NCBI RefSeq assembly: GCF_050916235.1
Contig: NZ_CP104854.1
Location: 4,203,773 to 4,267,772 of the forward strand
Source of the DNA: Maridesulfovibrio sp050916235
GTDB taxonomy: Bacteria > Desulfobacterota > Desulfovibrionia > Desulfovibrionales > Desulfovibrionaceae
Direction: 5' to 3'
Length of the DNA stretch: 64,000 bases
Under the pieces are notes generated by a model. That model did not search any database and was not told where the DNA came from. It saw nothing but the letters and a program-made list of their open reading frames with translations. Below, piece by piece: positions 9,625 through 19,726 of this stretch (positions are counted from its first letter, which is position 1; every line of letters begins with the position of its first letter). A program made the translations under genes and the position numbers.

Positions 9625-10147
9625 TCAGCAACTCCCTCGTCAGACAGATCAGAGCTACAGGTTCACTTCTCCCCCTGCAGGCTATCCATGCTCCATATGG
9701 AATCTCCCCGCAGATTTTCCCTCCGCATTTCTCCACATACTTGATGGCAACCCCGTTTCTGATCGGCACAAAGCCCAACAGCATGTCATATACATACCCG
9801 CCGTCCTTATCCTTCATATTCAGAATGTTCCTGTTAACAAAACGGCCCATCTCAAAGACCTGACGACGCGGACAAGCTTCAAACACCACCCAGTGCATTC
9901 GGGCAAATCGACCTTCGTGGTGATTCAGCCAGACCAACCCCACAACAATTTCATCCTGCACAACCAGCCAGCTCACCGAATTCTTAAGCAACTGAACAAA
10001 TTTATCCGGATCGTGGGTCTGCTCGTCGTACAAAACAGTATCGGCTTTACGCTCAACCACCATTCGCTCAAAAAGCGTCCTGATGTAGCTGTCAGGAAAA
10101 GACCGCACCCCATCCCACTCGACATAGGGAACCATTTCAAAACTCAT
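9608..10147 (-). CDS. Phage protein, possible GNAT-like fold
   Basis: 179 residues. The middle segment (SWLVVQDEIVVGLVWLNHHEGRFARMHWVVF, read in parts) has the beta-strand spacing of a degenerate GNAT acetyltransferase fold as seen in some phage virion proteins. The acetyl-CoA loop is not clear. Several Cys and Trp residues occur near the C-terminus. It overlaps both neighbours (ATGA with the upstream 62-residue gene). The GNAT call is tentative; a structure prediction would settle it. Confidence 0.5.
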   Translation of the reverse strand: MSFEMVPYVEWDGVRSFPDSYIRTLFERMVVERKADTVLYDEQTHDPDKFVQLLKNSVSWLVVQDEIVVGLVWLNHHEGRFARMHWVVFEACPRRQVFEMGRFVNRNILNMKDKDGGYVYDMLLGFVPIRNGVAIKYVEKCGGKICGEIPYGAWIACRGRSEPVALICLTRELLNESLH

Positions 10148-10332
10148 CGTTTCACCGCCTGTTTTCGGGCCTTGTCCGCATCGACAAGCCCAAGTTCAAC
10201 CAGATCATTGAAAGTTGCGCCCCGCTGCATGGGATCCGGAATCCCATAGATGAAACCAAGGAGAACCGTCCGCAGCTGCCGCAGGAAATGCAGCACACTG
10301 TTTTCCCGCACTTCGGGAAGCATGGGCTTCAT
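10144..10332 (-). CDS. Small phage protein
   Basis: 62 residues, with a hydrophobic central helix (LHFLRQLRTVLLGFIYGIP) and a basic end (KARKQAVKR). It overlaps the upstream tail protein and the downstream gene by 4 nt each, so it belongs to the coupled late operon. No family recognised. Confidence 0.65.
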   Translation of the reverse strand: MKPMLPEVRENSVLHFLRQLRTVLLGFIYGIPDPMQRGATFNDLVELGLVDADKARKQAVKR

Positions 10333-12035
10333 AGGAGTTCTCCCATAGATGCAGCCAGGGCGATCCTTGAAACAGGGATGTCCGACACAACACCCACCTG
10401 AAACCGGCTGGCGAGGTATCCTGCCGGCAGGATGAACGGATCTGATGACCGCACCCTGCCGGAATAGATTTCCCTGCCGTCCGCCTTGAGGGTGAACTGA
10501 ACCTGCCCCTTACGCTGCACCCTGTAAAAACTTCGCGAATCTCCACCAAAAGCCCCTGAACCGGCCGAGTCTGTCCCCACACAGAAAAGGTCACGTTTAA
10601 CTTTAAGAATTGAATCGTCCGGGGCATTTGAATAATCAGCCGCAACCAGGGCGGCCTCCATGTTCAGCGGTTCACGGGTGCGGAATTCACCGGACTGCCA
10701 TTCACAGCGCAGGGAGAAATCAGAGCCGTCCCAACGACTGATCACGGTTTCATTGCCAAAGGGATACGCGCCATGCAGGACGCGGCCTTCCGGCTCAACA
10801 GCCAGCGCGGTGCAGTGAAAGCCAAGCTTAACGAGCAGCTTTGAAACTGGATCAAAGGAAAAACCGGCTCCCGGTTCATGGAAGCAGATGTACCGCCCGG
10901 CATGCCACACGGCGTTGAACGACTCCGGACGGAGCTGCCGCCAGTCCTTTTCCGTGAAGATCCCGGCAGTAAGGTTCACCGGCGCGGATCCCGGAGCAAC
11001 CAGATACAAACCGTCCAGGCTGGGGAACATCACTCCCAATGGAGACGCAACCGCACCGGAAGCGGACACACAGGGAAGATACCCGTCCAGCCTGGACGGG
11101 ACAGCAAGAGAAGGGTCATCAACGGTAATGGTGTGGACATTGGCCGCAGTCATGACCACAAGGGTATTGCCGGTGGATTCCATGGCCACAACCCTGTGGG
11201 GAACGGACATGGCGTAACCGTCCGGCCATGCATGAGGAAAACCCGGTTCGGAGAGAAAGATCTCGTTACCCTTGAAACCGGCGAACATGTTGCCCGGAAG
11301 CGGAGTAAGCCCGCAAAGACCTTCCGGCGCGGGAGTCCAGTACCGGGAAGGCAGGACCTCGCCGACTTCCGGATCAGCGGCCGTATCCGTAAACGAACTC
11401 ACAGCCGCAGCAACCTCGGCCACGAACTGGAACTCGCTGGATTGAGTTCCTGTCACAGTGCGGTAGATCCGGATCAGGCTGACCGGCCGGAAACCTTCAG
11501 CCGCTGCGCAAAGCGATGCAACAGAAACGGACTGCCCCGCCTGTACATCCACAACGGCTGAAGGCGGAGACGGCGGGCCTTCTTCTCCCAGATCCGAAAC
11601 AAGGGTGTAGACGTATACCCGGGAAATAATGTCCGCCCCAGCTTCAGCGGTTCCCGATACTGTGACTTGCGGAGCAGTAGCCGGAGCAGGCATGCCCAGC
11701 GCGTAACGGTTAACAAGGCTGTTCCGCTCAACCGGATCATCCGAGCAGAAGATAAAGGCCCCCTGTCCATCTGTACCGTAAACACGTTCGCGGTAATCGC
11801 CGGCAACAGGTCCTTCGCGCAGAATCACCCGCTGATCCCAGCGGAGCCACTGACCACGGTAACAGAACACGGACAGTGCCCGGCCCGGAACAGCCGCGAC
11901 CTTTAGCAGCCCGCCGAGAGGCCTCAGTTCACCGGATTCCAGCAGGCAGTTGACGGCCGTGGCCGCCTGCCCCGCTTCCAGAAGATGCAGGGCAAGGGCC
12001 GGCTTCATGCCTGAAAACACGTTCACTTCAAACAT
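10329..12035 (-). CDS. Tail hub/nozzle-like structural protein (P22 gp10-like or tubular B-like)
   Basis: 568 residues, nearly all beta-strand, with repeated Trp, Gly and Asp turns. There is a fibronectin-like stretch (RVYVYTLVSDLGEEGPPSPPS) followed by propeller-like blades (PLPGNMFAGFKGNEIFLSEP, MTAANVHTI). This arrangement is common in podovirus proteins that stabilise the head-tail junction or form the tail nozzle. It lies between the fibre gene and the internal proteins, which fits. The assignment rests on pattern and place, not on a decisive motif. Confidence 0.6.
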   Translation of the reverse strand: MFEVNVFSGMKPALALHLLEAGQAATAVNCLLESGELRPLGGLLKVAAVPGRALSVFCYRGQWLRWDQRVILREGPVAGDYRERVYGTDGQGAFIFCSDDPVERNSLVNRYALGMPAPATAPQVTVSGTAEAGADIISRVYVYTLVSDLGEEGPPSPPSAVVDVQAGQSVSVASLCAAAEGFRPVSLIRIYRTVTGTQSSEFQFVAEVAAAVSSFTDTAADPEVGEVLPSRYWTPAPEGLCGLTPLPGNMFAGFKGNEIFLSEPGFPHAWPDGYAMSVPHRVVAMESTGNTLVVMTAANVHTITVDDPSLAVPSRLDGYLPCVSASGAVASPLGVMFPSLDGLYLVAPGSAPVNLTAGIFTEKDWRQLRPESFNAVWHAGRYICFHEPGAGFSFDPVSKLLVKLGFHCTALAVEPEGRVLHGAYPFGNETVISRWDGSDFSLRCEWQSGEFRTREPLNMEAALVAADYSNAPDDSILKVKRDLFCVGTDSAGSGAFGGDSRSFYRVQRKGQVQFTLKADGREIYSGRVRSSDPFILPAGYLASRFQVGVVSDIPVSRIALAASMGELL

Positions 12036-12037
12036 GG

Positions 12038-12253
12038 TCAGCCTTCCGGACCGAGGATCTTATCCGCTGCATCCCGGCCCCATTGCACAACCAGAAATGC
12101 GCGCTTGAACTCCTCAACGGTCACGGCATTGCGAAGTGCCGCCTGTGATTCCTCGCTGACCTTATCAAGATCGAACTCAGCTGCCGGACGTGCGGCGACA
12201 ACCTCGGTAATCGCGGCACCGCCCGGGAGATCGACGACTTTACGAACCTTCAT
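12038..12253 (-). CDS. Small phage protein
   Basis: 71 residues: a short beta N-terminus (MKVRKVVDLPGG) and two predicted helices. It lies directly after the tail fibre stop and 2 nt before the tail hub gene. Small proteins next to a fibre gene are often chaperones or joint proteins. No family recognised. Confidence 0.65.
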   Translation of the reverse strand: MKVRKVVDLPGGAAITEVVAARPAAEFDLDKVSEESQAALRNAVTVEEFKRAFLVVQWGRDAADKILGPEG

Positions 12254-14952
12254 CTAGGCACCCTCCTCGGTGTAAATCTTGGCTGCTTTGGCACGCAGGG
12301 AGGCATCCCCGGAGACTTTCAGAGCCAGCCGCTTAACAGCCGGATCGGCAAATGCCACCTTGGTTCCGGTATATTTCAGGGCTGATCCTGAAATCACACA
12401 GGAAGCGATAGCGGAAGGATTGACGCAGCGGTCTGGAATGACCACGGTTTCGGCTCCGGTCGGAGCCTGTGCCAGCGGGGTGATGAGGGTTGCGGTAGTG
12501 GTGTAAACGGTGGGCAATACAGAATTAGCGGAGAAGTCTACAATTTCCAGTGTCGGATCAGCAGGGAAGTGCGCTGAAGCCCAGAATTTAACTTCACCGG
12601 AAAAAACTCTGGCAGCTTTAACTACATTATCAACAATAAACTGACATGTTCCATCTGCCAGGCGTTTGAACTTAAACACAGTAGAAGTATCAGTATACGC
12701 GCCGGCAGCCTCAGTGCCGCCCTGCTTAGGGTATGCATAGTTTCCAGCGTAAGCATAAAAGCCAAACACAGTTGTTGCCCAATCTGCATCGGCAACTCCA
12801 AACAGATAGTTTTCACTACCGGTATGAACATGGTCGGACGGAAGCAATCCAAAGCACGAAGAGGCCCCAAGCGACTGTACCTTGAAAGCAAGTTCAAACG
12901 GTCCGGAAAGAATGTGATCCAGCACAGAACAGGCAGTCAGGTTGACATCGTCACCTGTAACTGTCACGCCGCCACCGACCGTATCAGAGGAACCAAGCCA
13001 GTTAGTGGCAAGAGCTGACAATGGAGTAGATGCCTCGGAATTAATGGATTCAGAAACACCTGAAACCGCTGCGTCCTGTCCGGCAACCATGAGGTTGTTG
13101 TGCAGCCCTCCGGCTGTGTACATCTTGTCCTTAATAGAATTAGAGGAGGTAAACACGAGATCGGATACGGTGGCCCCAGCCCCCCAAGTCAAAACAACCT
13201 CCGGCCCGAGATATTCCCCGGCTGCACCTGCACCGAGTTTCAAAGAAACATCAGCTTTCTTAAACACCTTGGTTGGGGCACCTGCAAGGGCCGGAAAAAT
13301 GGAGACCGTATTGTGTGCAGCATCAGCCTCAACCACCTTTACATTCCAATCTGCACCCATTGTTTCAGACAGAGGCACAGCTGCACCTCTGGCAGAGCTG
13401 AGTACAGCCGCGGCATCTCCGCCGTTGACCATGTTCCAATACTTTGCAGCATCGTGTTCAGTAAATTCCATGATCAACCAATAGGTAGTTCCTGGAGTCA
13501 CTATGTTTTCAGCAAAATCAAGAGTTACCCACCCTGCAGAACTTCGGTTTACAGTGGCCCCGTTTCCGGCAATCTGTACTGTCTGATCTTCATTCCAAAT
13601 CTGAGCCCCCAGAGTTACAAACGCCCCCTGCATCGCATCGCCCTGGAACGAGATTGATTTGAAAGAGGCTTTTGTCGCCGTGTACTTAATGCCCATATAA
13701 TTGGCACAGGTGTACGGCGATGTCCCAGCGGTATGACTTACTGTTTCGATTTCCTGAGCGGGAGAATGTTCAATCGACTGCACAACCGTCTCCCCTAAAT
13801 CCGTAACCAACACATCCCCCTGCGCCACGACCCCACCCAGCTTGAGGGTACTGGCTGTTGTCCCGGCAAGCACGGACAGCTCACTTCCGTGAATCTCGAC
13901 TTCAGGGGTTCCGCTGACAAGGCTCTTTCCACTGGGGTTGTTCAGCCCCGTTGTTGTGGCCGGGAGCTGTGCGCCGTCAGCAGTCACATCCGCACCGGGC
14001 CAGCCTGCCGACGAATCCGCGTAGACCAGAGTCACGCCGGCCTGCACGGCCACATAACGCACTGACAGATTCACCGCATTTGACGGATCGGAGAGGATGA
14101 AAGACATCTGTGCGGCCCTGCAGGTGATGGGGCCCACGTTCTTGGGTGACTCAAGCTCGATCACCTGCGGCACACGCAACTGAAAGGACTGCCCTGTACG
14201 GGAAAAATCCGTGACCCCGTCAGGCAGGTTGAAATGGAATTCAGTTGAATCTGGGTAGGTTTTCCCGACTTCAGGATGCCTGATTGTCCCGCTGACCAGC
14301 GTACCTCCATCAACTTCAAGGGCTTCCATTTCCAGCACTGGAACCGGAGTCATGTAGCCCAGCAGTTCCTCGCTGGAGAGGGTACGCTTCGCAACAGCGT
14401 CAGGATCAAGACCGGCTTCCACATGTGTGAGATCCGCCGGAACGGTCATTTCGATCACGGATACCGTGGTCAGACCGTCCGCAAAGACGGCGGATTCAAC
14501 AAAGCCGACCGACCGGTTGGGGTATGCCTTTACCGCACGGTTGGGCACGAAAAAGGACGTGAAATCACCGGCAAGAGTGAAACTTGCGGAACTGAGGAAC
14601 TGAGGCAGCACCACCTCGCCGGCAGCATTCTTGGGACGCATCCAGCACTCACCGGCCATTTCCTCCCAGGTCCGGGCAGTCATGCGCAGATGAATGCGGC
14701 TTTCCACGGGAAAAGGAAGTGCGGCAGTGCCCTCTTCACCTCGGGTAATGGTCAGCACGTTGCCGTTTCTGGCGGTGACGTTGATAAACTCAACCGCCTC
14801 GGTTGCCGGGTTGACCAGCGCACAGCGGAAGTTGTCCCCGGCAAGCAGGGACGGAAAATTTCCGGCATGATCCGCCGGAACAGTCACCTGCGTGGCGGCG
14901 GCATCAATGGCGGAAGTAATGAAACTTTCCGCCAGATTTTTAAGAATGATCA
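12254..14952 (-). CDS. Tail fibre / receptor-binding protein
   Basis: The start at 14952 (MIILKNLAES) is preferred over a longer frame because of AAGGGGG upstream and because ATGA overlaps the previous stop. 898 residues. The N-terminal about 110 residues (ITRGEEGT, followed by RMTART) resemble the virion-anchoring end of fibre proteins. The rest is beta-rich, Ala/Thr/Val/Gly-heavy, with two sandwich-like regions near residues 470-580 and 680-840; the latter (VFKFKRLADGTCQF, FWASAHFPAD) resembles concanavalin-like or SPRY folds. Role inferred: host recognition. Confidence 0.65.
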
Positions 14953-15252
14953 TGAATTTTCCCCCTTGAAAGTGATGGCCGGACCGATTCCCTGTCGCTT
15001 GACCAGCGGGATGCAGGCTGCGGAACTTGCGGAAGCGATATTCCCTATCTTGCACAGGGTATGGATTGTCTGAATCGCTACTGACGAACAGCCTGCACAC
15101 TCCCCCTGATCCCACAGATCCAGATTCCCGCGCAGGACGGAAGAGGAACAGCTTTTCGCCTCGGCAGCACCTGCGGCCTCAAAATGGCAGTAACCGCCGC
15201 CAAGCGAGAACTCGGCAACGGAACAGCCTCCGATGCATGCGGACCTGATCAC
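14950..15252 (-). CDS. Cysteine-rich small virion-operon protein
   Basis: 100 residues starting at GTG (GAGGA about 10 nt upstream), with eight cysteines spread along the chain (CIGGC near the start, CAGC in the middle). No signal peptide. Its TGA overlaps the fibre ATG, so fibre translation is probably coupled to it. The cysteine spacing does not match a zinc finger I know. It may be a trimmer or chaperone for the fibre, or a structural knob; unknown. Confidence 0.6.
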   Translation of the reverse strand: MIRSACIGGCSVAEFSLGGGYCHFEAAGAAEAKSCSSSVLRGNLDLWDQGECAGCSSVAIQTIHTLCKIGNIASASSAACIPLVKRQGIGPAITFKGENS

Positions 15253-15254
15253 GG

Positions 15255-15716
15255 CTAACCGTCCTCGATGGCGAGAGTTTCAAGGCGCACATGGAAGGTG
15301 TCACCCATGTAGACCAGGCGGGCCAGCTCCAGCGGCCCGAAGTACAGGACATTGCCCCCGCTCTGCGCATCCAGGACCGCCCAGTGCGTGACCAGCCCCA
15401 CATCCGAAGTGAACTGGGGAAAGCGGATCTCGTCGGTATTTAGCAGCCGGCCGTTCACCGGTTCGGCCCCGAAGTTAACCAGCTGGCGCACATAGTTTGA
15501 CGAACCCGGCAGCTCGTTTGCAGCGGACAGCTCACCGATACGCAGCGCGGCCATAACCGCACCGTTCTTCTGGGTCTTGATCGCTTCGGAATCTGTTTCG
15601 ATGATTCCGGCACTGAACAGGCCCATCCACACCGAGGCCGGCGGCTGATAGGCCACATTCTTGAGAACATGAGCGGCCAGCCTGTTCTTGAGAAAGACAG
15701 ATTTGCAGGTATCCAT
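15255..15716 (-). CDS. Tail structural protein of the GDT-motif type
   Basis: 153 residues, ending in a beta-rich part with VTHWAVLDAQSGGNVLYFG and a MGDTFHVR turn. This is a pattern found in small fibre-like or tail-completion proteins of many phages, where a 'THWA..D..SGGN' segment precedes a 'GDT' strand. It sits between the connector genes and the fibre. Identification is from remembered pattern only. Confidence 0.55.
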   Translation of the reverse strand: MDTCKSVFLKNRLAAHVLKNVAYQPPASVWMGLFSAGIIETDSEAIKTQKNGAVMAALRIGELSAANELPGSSNYVRQLVNFGAEPVNGRLLNTDEIRFPQFTSDVGLVTHWAVLDAQSGGNVLYFGPLELARLVYMGDTFHVRLETLAIEDG

Positions 15717-15726
15717 GACTTACTCC

Positions 15727-16356
15727 TTAGAAAAATGATGGGCTGTTCATTTCAAGACGTGCCCCGGTTCCCCCGCGCATCTCCCTGATCCGGATCCCGG
15801 CCATGCCTTCGTTGAATTCAGCGAGAGCCACATTCGCCCGGGCCGGATCGGTCCATTCCTCATTGGGAACCATGAAAAGTTTGTGCCTTGCCCCGGCGGC
15901 GATGATCGCGCCATGGGAATCAAGGAGAAACTTCGGACAGTTGCGGGCAAGCACATGCGGAGCCAGCACGTTCACGGTGCGCAGAACTCCGGATTCATCT
16001 TCGCGCGGACAGGGAACAAGGCGCACCACCCCGGGCTCCTCCACCTGATAGAAGGCAGGGGTTCCCGGTTCATCCCTGACCACCCGATCATCAAGCGGTA
16101 TCAGGACTTCATCCCTGAAATGGACTTCCAGAGTGGCGACAACCGTGGTCTCTTCCGGCGGCTCGAACACGTAACGGCAGTCACCGGCATAAACATCCGT
16201 CAGGTCTGAGACATGCCTCCAGACCCGGGTCCGGCGGCAGAAGGCAACGGCCGCGCTCCTGAGTTCGGAAATGATCAGCGGCACGGGGCAACGCGGCAGG
16301 GAGGACTGCAGGAGCGGCAGAAACTCGCGCCAGCCCACGGTAAGCAGCCTAGCCAT
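15727..16356 (-). CDS. Head-tail connector/adaptor protein
   Basis: 209 residues. N-terminal helices (LPLIISELRSAAVAFCRRTRVW) are followed by a beta middle and helices with AAGARHKLFMVPNEEWTDPARA near the end, the typical arrangement of podovirus adaptor proteins that sit under the portal ring. Position next to the second connector and capsid genes supports this. It overlaps the upstream gene by 8 nt. Confidence 0.65.
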   Translation of the reverse strand: MARLLTVGWREFLPLLQSSLPRCPVPLIISELRSAAVAFCRRTRVWRHVSDLTDVYAGDCRYVFEPPEETTVVATLEVHFRDEVLIPLDDRVVRDEPGTPAFYQVEEPGVVRLVPCPREDESGVLRTVNVLAPHVLARNCPKFLLDSHGAIIAAGARHKLFMVPNEEWTDPARANVALAEFNEGMAGIRIREMRGGTGARLEMNSPSFF

Positions 16357-16999
16357 TGTTCACCTTCCCGCTGTTGGGGCTGATCAGCAGCCGCGCCTTT
16401 GCTTCCTCACCAAGAGAGACATACATCTGGCGCAGACAGTCAGTGCCCTTCTGCCAGTTGGCGGCAGAGGAACTGTTCTGCGCCCAGCAGCGGTAAAGCA
16501 CATAATCCGCCAGAGGACCGGCAAAGATGTCCGGCAGGGCAAGTTCCTGCTCAAGGTCCGTCACCGGCCCTGGCCTGCGTGAATATTCCAGCTCCACCCG
16601 CACGCCTTCGGCTGGAGGAGGGGAAACCCAGTAGACCGAAGGCACTTCCTCCTCAAAGGCGTAATTATCGAGCACATCTGAAGGAGGCTCGGAGTGCCAC
16701 TGCAGATTGGCTCCATCCAGAGCGGCCCGGCTGACCGAGGTGATGGCCTGCCCGGGAGTTCCGTCCGGCCGGACGTTCCTGACCAGACCGATGAAACGGC
16801 CCTGATCAGGAACATCCTGCCTTGTGGAACCTGCAGCCAGCTCAACCCGTTCAATCACGGAATTGGAATCCGGCCTGAGCATGACCACCTGACGCTGTGC
16901 CATGGTCAGGTGGTCAAGCAGGTCGCCGTCGCTCCAGCGCAGCCCTTCGGGGTCATGCAGGGTTCTGCGAATGTCGGCGATGAGTTCAAAGGCAAACAT
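16349..16999 (-). CDS. Head-tail connector-like protein (DUF6682 type)
   Basis: 216 residues. The N-terminus (RRTLHDPEGLRWSDGDLLDHL) and the later YVLYRCWAQNSSSAANWQKG helix match the general look of phage proteins assigned to DUF6682/connector families, found beside N4-gp56-type capsids. Likely part of the neck. The stop/start junction with the upstream coiled-coil gene is TGATG-like (one shared base). Confidence 0.6.
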   Translation of the reverse strand: MFAFELIADIRRTLHDPEGLRWSDGDLLDHLTMAQRQVVMLRPDSNSVIERVELAAGSTRQDVPDQGRFIGLVRNVRPDGTPGQAITSVSRAALDGANLQWHSEPPSDVLDNYAFEEEVPSVYWVSPPPAEGVRVELEYSRRPGPVTDLEQELALPDIFAGPLADYVLYRCWAQNSSSAANWQKGTDCLRQMYVSLGEEAKARLLISPNSGKVNNG

Positions 17000-17472
17000 C
17001 AGTCAAGCACCCGGATGTTGAACCGGGGAACCATGCGGGTGCTGTATTCAACACCGTCACCGGTATTCATGATCTCGTGGGCGTTGTAGGCCGAGTCCCT
17101 GAGAACCTTGTAGACGGATCTCGGAACAGCGACATCAACACCGCGCTTGATCTGATAGGGAACGGCCTGAACGGAAACAAAGACATCGTCCTTGCCTTCC
17201 CCGCCTTCCCCTTCGGCAATGTTGATCGTGACCTTTTCTTCATTCTGGAGCCGCCTGAGTTCGGATTTCTCGAACTGTGCGGCGTGTTCGTCCAGTCTGC
17301 GGTTTTCCGCCTCAAGCTCTTCGCGGGCAATCCTCTGCTGCTCGAGCTCTTCAGCCAGACCGGTCTTTTCCTCTTCAGCCTTTGCCAGAGCAGCATCCTT
17401 TTCAGCCAGTTGCCGTTTAAGCTCTGCCACTTCATCAATGGGCTGTGCTTTCTGTTCTTCGTTCTTGCTCAT
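16999..17472 (-). CDS. Capsid-adjacent coiled-coil protein
   Basis: 157 residues: a long heptad-like coiled coil (about residues 15-80, Glu/Lys/Leu/Ala-rich) followed by a compact domain with VSVQAVPYQIKRG and VPRSVYKVLRDSAYNA. Small proteins ending this way commonly follow the major capsid gene in N4-gp56-capsid phages; role unknown, possibly capsid decoration. Confidence 0.65.
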   Translation of the reverse strand: MSKNEEQKAQPIDEVAELKRQLAEKDAALAKAEEEKTGLAEELEQQRIAREELEAENRRLDEHAAQFEKSELRRLQNEEKVTINIAEGEGGEGKDDVFVSVQAVPYQIKRGVDVAVPRSVYKVLRDSAYNAHEIMNTGDGVEYSTRMVPRFNIRVLD

Positions 17473-17485
17473 TTCAAATCACCCG

Positions 17486-18496
17486 TTATGCGTCCGGAGG
17501 AGTTTCGGTTACGGCTACTTCAAGGCGAACCAGCCAGGCGTCATTGAGGATCGCGCCGGTGTAATAGGTGATCCAGCCGACACTGCCCCTCTGGCCGAGC
17601 TTGTCGCTCTTGCTGGGAGTTTCAGGGTTGACCACCTTGGGAACGACAGAATCTTTTCCTTTCAGGGCCACATCACCGTAGGCATCGGCCCCCAGGATGT
17701 AGATGGGATAGACATCGGCGTTCGTTCCGGACTCGGAAAGCATGTCGGTTCCGGATGCTCCCTTCAGGCCCCCGGCGTCAGTCATGGGCTCAATGGAAGT
17801 TGAAACCACGTAACGGACATCCTCCACCTTGCCGATTTCGTTTTCATAGGGAGTGAGCTGGCCGTATTCCTCAACCGGGACAAAGCCGGGCATCTCCCTG
17901 ATGTCGGACTCGCAGTCGGAGTGAGTGATTCCGATGAACGCGGCGGCAACAGGCTTGGTGCCGTAATTGACGCTGGAAGAAATCACCTTGGTGACCTTGC
18001 GGGCCTTCTGCCGCTTCAGCGCACGGGTAGCCAGACGCTGCACGCTCTTGGTTATGGGTTTGGTGACGGTTCCCCGGGAGGTTCCGCCGGAATAGATGAC
18101 GTTGGTTCCGGCGCGGAGAATGCCTTCCAGAACCATATCGAGGGTCTGGCCGGCCTGTTCGCCCAGAATATCCATGGATTCCTGAAGAACGGGGTCCTCG
18201 TGGGTATCCTGAATAACGTCAGTGAGTTCGATGTAGTCGCCGTACTGCTTGAGGGTGGCGGACACGTCTGTCTTGGTCAGCTTCTTGCCCGCGGGGGTGA
18301 CGCCTTCAACCAAAGGCACGTTTGCCGGTTCAAGGGCGTTGTACCTGCGCCATTTGACGGTCTGCCCCTTGTTCTTGGGCATCTTGAGAGACTGCCCGAA
18401 CCTGCCGAAAATGTTATAGTTGTCCGCCCTTCTCAGAAATCCCGGCACGGCGTAGCCTGCGGTTCTGGGGCTGATGTCTCCATAAAGAGTAGCCAT
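17486..18496 (-). CDS. Major capsid protein, N4-gp56 family
   Basis: 336 residues. The N-terminus (LRRADNYNIFGRFGQ, followed by MPKNKGQTVKWRRYN and VPLVEGVTP) is typical of the N4-gp56 capsid family, as are YGDYIELTDVIQ and the C-terminal GSVGWITYYTG. It forms the HK97-fold shell. It lies between the scaffold-like gene and the connectors, the usual place. No cleavage site is obvious, in line with separate scaffolding. Confidence 0.88.
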   Translation of the reverse strand: MATLYGDISPRTAGYAVPGFLRRADNYNIFGRFGQSLKMPKNKGQTVKWRRYNALEPANVPLVEGVTPAGKKLTKTDVSATLKQYGDYIELTDVIQDTHEDPVLQESMDILGEQAGQTLDMVLEGILRAGTNVIYSGGTSRGTVTKPITKSVQRLATRALKRQKARKVTKVISSSVNYGTKPVAAAFIGITHSDCESDIREMPGFVPVEEYGQLTPYENEIGKVEDVRYVVSTSIEPMTDAGGLKGASGTDMLSESGTNADVYPIYILGADAYGDVALKGKDSVVPKVVNPETPSKSDKLGQRGSVGWITYYTGAILNDAWLVRLEVAVTETPPDA

Positions 18497-18504
18497 TATC
18501 GCTC

Positions 18505-19488
18505 CTATGCTTCTGCGGCTGCAGCTTCAAACCCGCCGTCAAAGTCATCCATGTCGGGTTTCTGTCTGCCGCTCACAGACTTGCGTTTGCCGGGAACTGC
18601 GGTGATCTTTCTGGCCGCATCAACATCGACCTTGTCCTTTGCATTCCCGGAGACTGCTTTCTTGTATCTGGTCAACAGTTCGGACACTTCTGCTGCACTG
18701 CCGGACTCCATGATCCTGAAGGCCGCGCTGGCCTCGCGGTAGGGAAGGTCTTCGGCCCAGCTCCGTACAGAGGCGTTGAACCGGCCGAGCTCTTCCGCCC
18801 TGCCCGGATCGACCACCATCTGCACATAGTCGGGATGATCGTTCCCGATTGCGGCGAAGTGGTCCCTGCGCCGGTCCTGCTCATGCCTGCTGATGACAGC
18901 TTCCACGCGGGGATTGACCTGCCGCAGCTGGAGAGCGGACTCGAGCATGCCCATGACCACCTCGGGACCGAACTCGTGAAGATTGGCCCGATAACGCTGC
19001 CCCTGCTCGGAATCCTCCAGCAGGATGTCCTCATACTGCGGATTAACCCGCAGAATGGTTTCCACCTCGGCCTTATCCTCGGCAGGGATCTCGACCAGCA
19101 CGGACCTGTCTTTTCCGCTTTGTCCTGATTGATCGGGGCCAGCCTGGTCAGGACCGCCGAAATAGCGGTCAAGCAGCGCACGCCCTTCAGCAAGAAGGTC
19201 CTGCCCGCTTCCGCGCGGATCCGCGTCATCAGTGTCCGCTGAGTCCGGATCTTCACCGGCCTCATCCTCTTCAGGCAAAATCTGGTCTGAAGCGGACCCG
19301 GCATCGTCGCCAGAGTCCTCATCTCCGGACTGGGGGTCACCTTCGCCCCCGTCACCTGCTTCCGGCATGGAATCATCAGATTCGTCCGGCTGATCCTCAT
19401 TCAAAGACTCACCGGGAAGCTCCTGCGCTGATTCTCCGGCCTCGAAGCCGCGTGCGAATTCATCCTGTTCGTGGAGATCATTTCCCAT
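18505..19488 (-). CDS. Scaffolding-like protein
   Basis: 327 residues. The first about 110 are extremely acidic (Asp/Glu/Ser/Gly), then comes a helical region, and the end is basic (KAVSGNAKDK, PGKRKSVSGRQK). An acidic, disordered head and a helical core just upstream of the capsid gene is the standard picture of a phage scaffold that directs capsid assembly and then leaves. The call is by place and composition. Confidence 0.7.
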   Translation of the reverse strand: MGNDLHEQDEFARGFEAGESAQELPGESLNEDQPDESDDSMPEAGDGGEGDPQSGDEDSGDDAGSASDQILPEEDEAGEDPDSADTDDADPRGSGQDLLAEGRALLDRYFGGPDQAGPDQSGQSGKDRSVLVEIPAEDKAEVETILRVNPQYEDILLEDSEQGQRYRANLHEFGPEVVMGMLESALQLRQVNPRVEAVISRHEQDRRRDHFAAIGNDHPDYVQMVVDPGRAEELGRFNASVRSWAEDLPYREASAAFRIMESGSAAEVSELLTRYKKAVSGNAKDKVDVDAARKITAVPGKRKSVSGRQKPDMDDFDGGFEAAAAEA

Positions 19489-19498
19489 TGTTTCCTCC

Positions 19499-19726
19499 TC
19501 AGTACGGATTCTGACTCTTGCCCCGTTCCGGAGCCGGGGTCAGGTCCGCTAAAATATCCCTGTATGCCTTGATTCTGCCCTGCAGCCCGGGGACGTTTTC
19601 CGGGGAAGCTTCAACAAGGTTCTCCTTGTCCTCCAGAATCTTCAGCTCCAGGTATTCACGCACTCGCCCAAGGGTGCTGCCTCCGGTTTCAACCAGTTCC
19701 ATGGCCTTCTGTCGGCTAGTCTTCAT
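19499..19726 (-). CDS. Small phage protein
   Basis: The start at 19726 (MKTSRQKAMEL) is chosen because AGGAG lies 9 nt upstream; the longer frame has a weaker start and overlaps more of the previous gene. 75 residues, mostly helical (LGRVREYLELKILEDKENLV). Overlaps the upstream capsid-associated gene by 11 nt. No family recognised. Confidence 0.6.
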   Translation of the reverse strand: MKTSRQKAMELVETGGSTLGRVREYLELKILEDKENLVEASPENVPGLQGRIKAYRDILADLTPAPERGKSQNPY

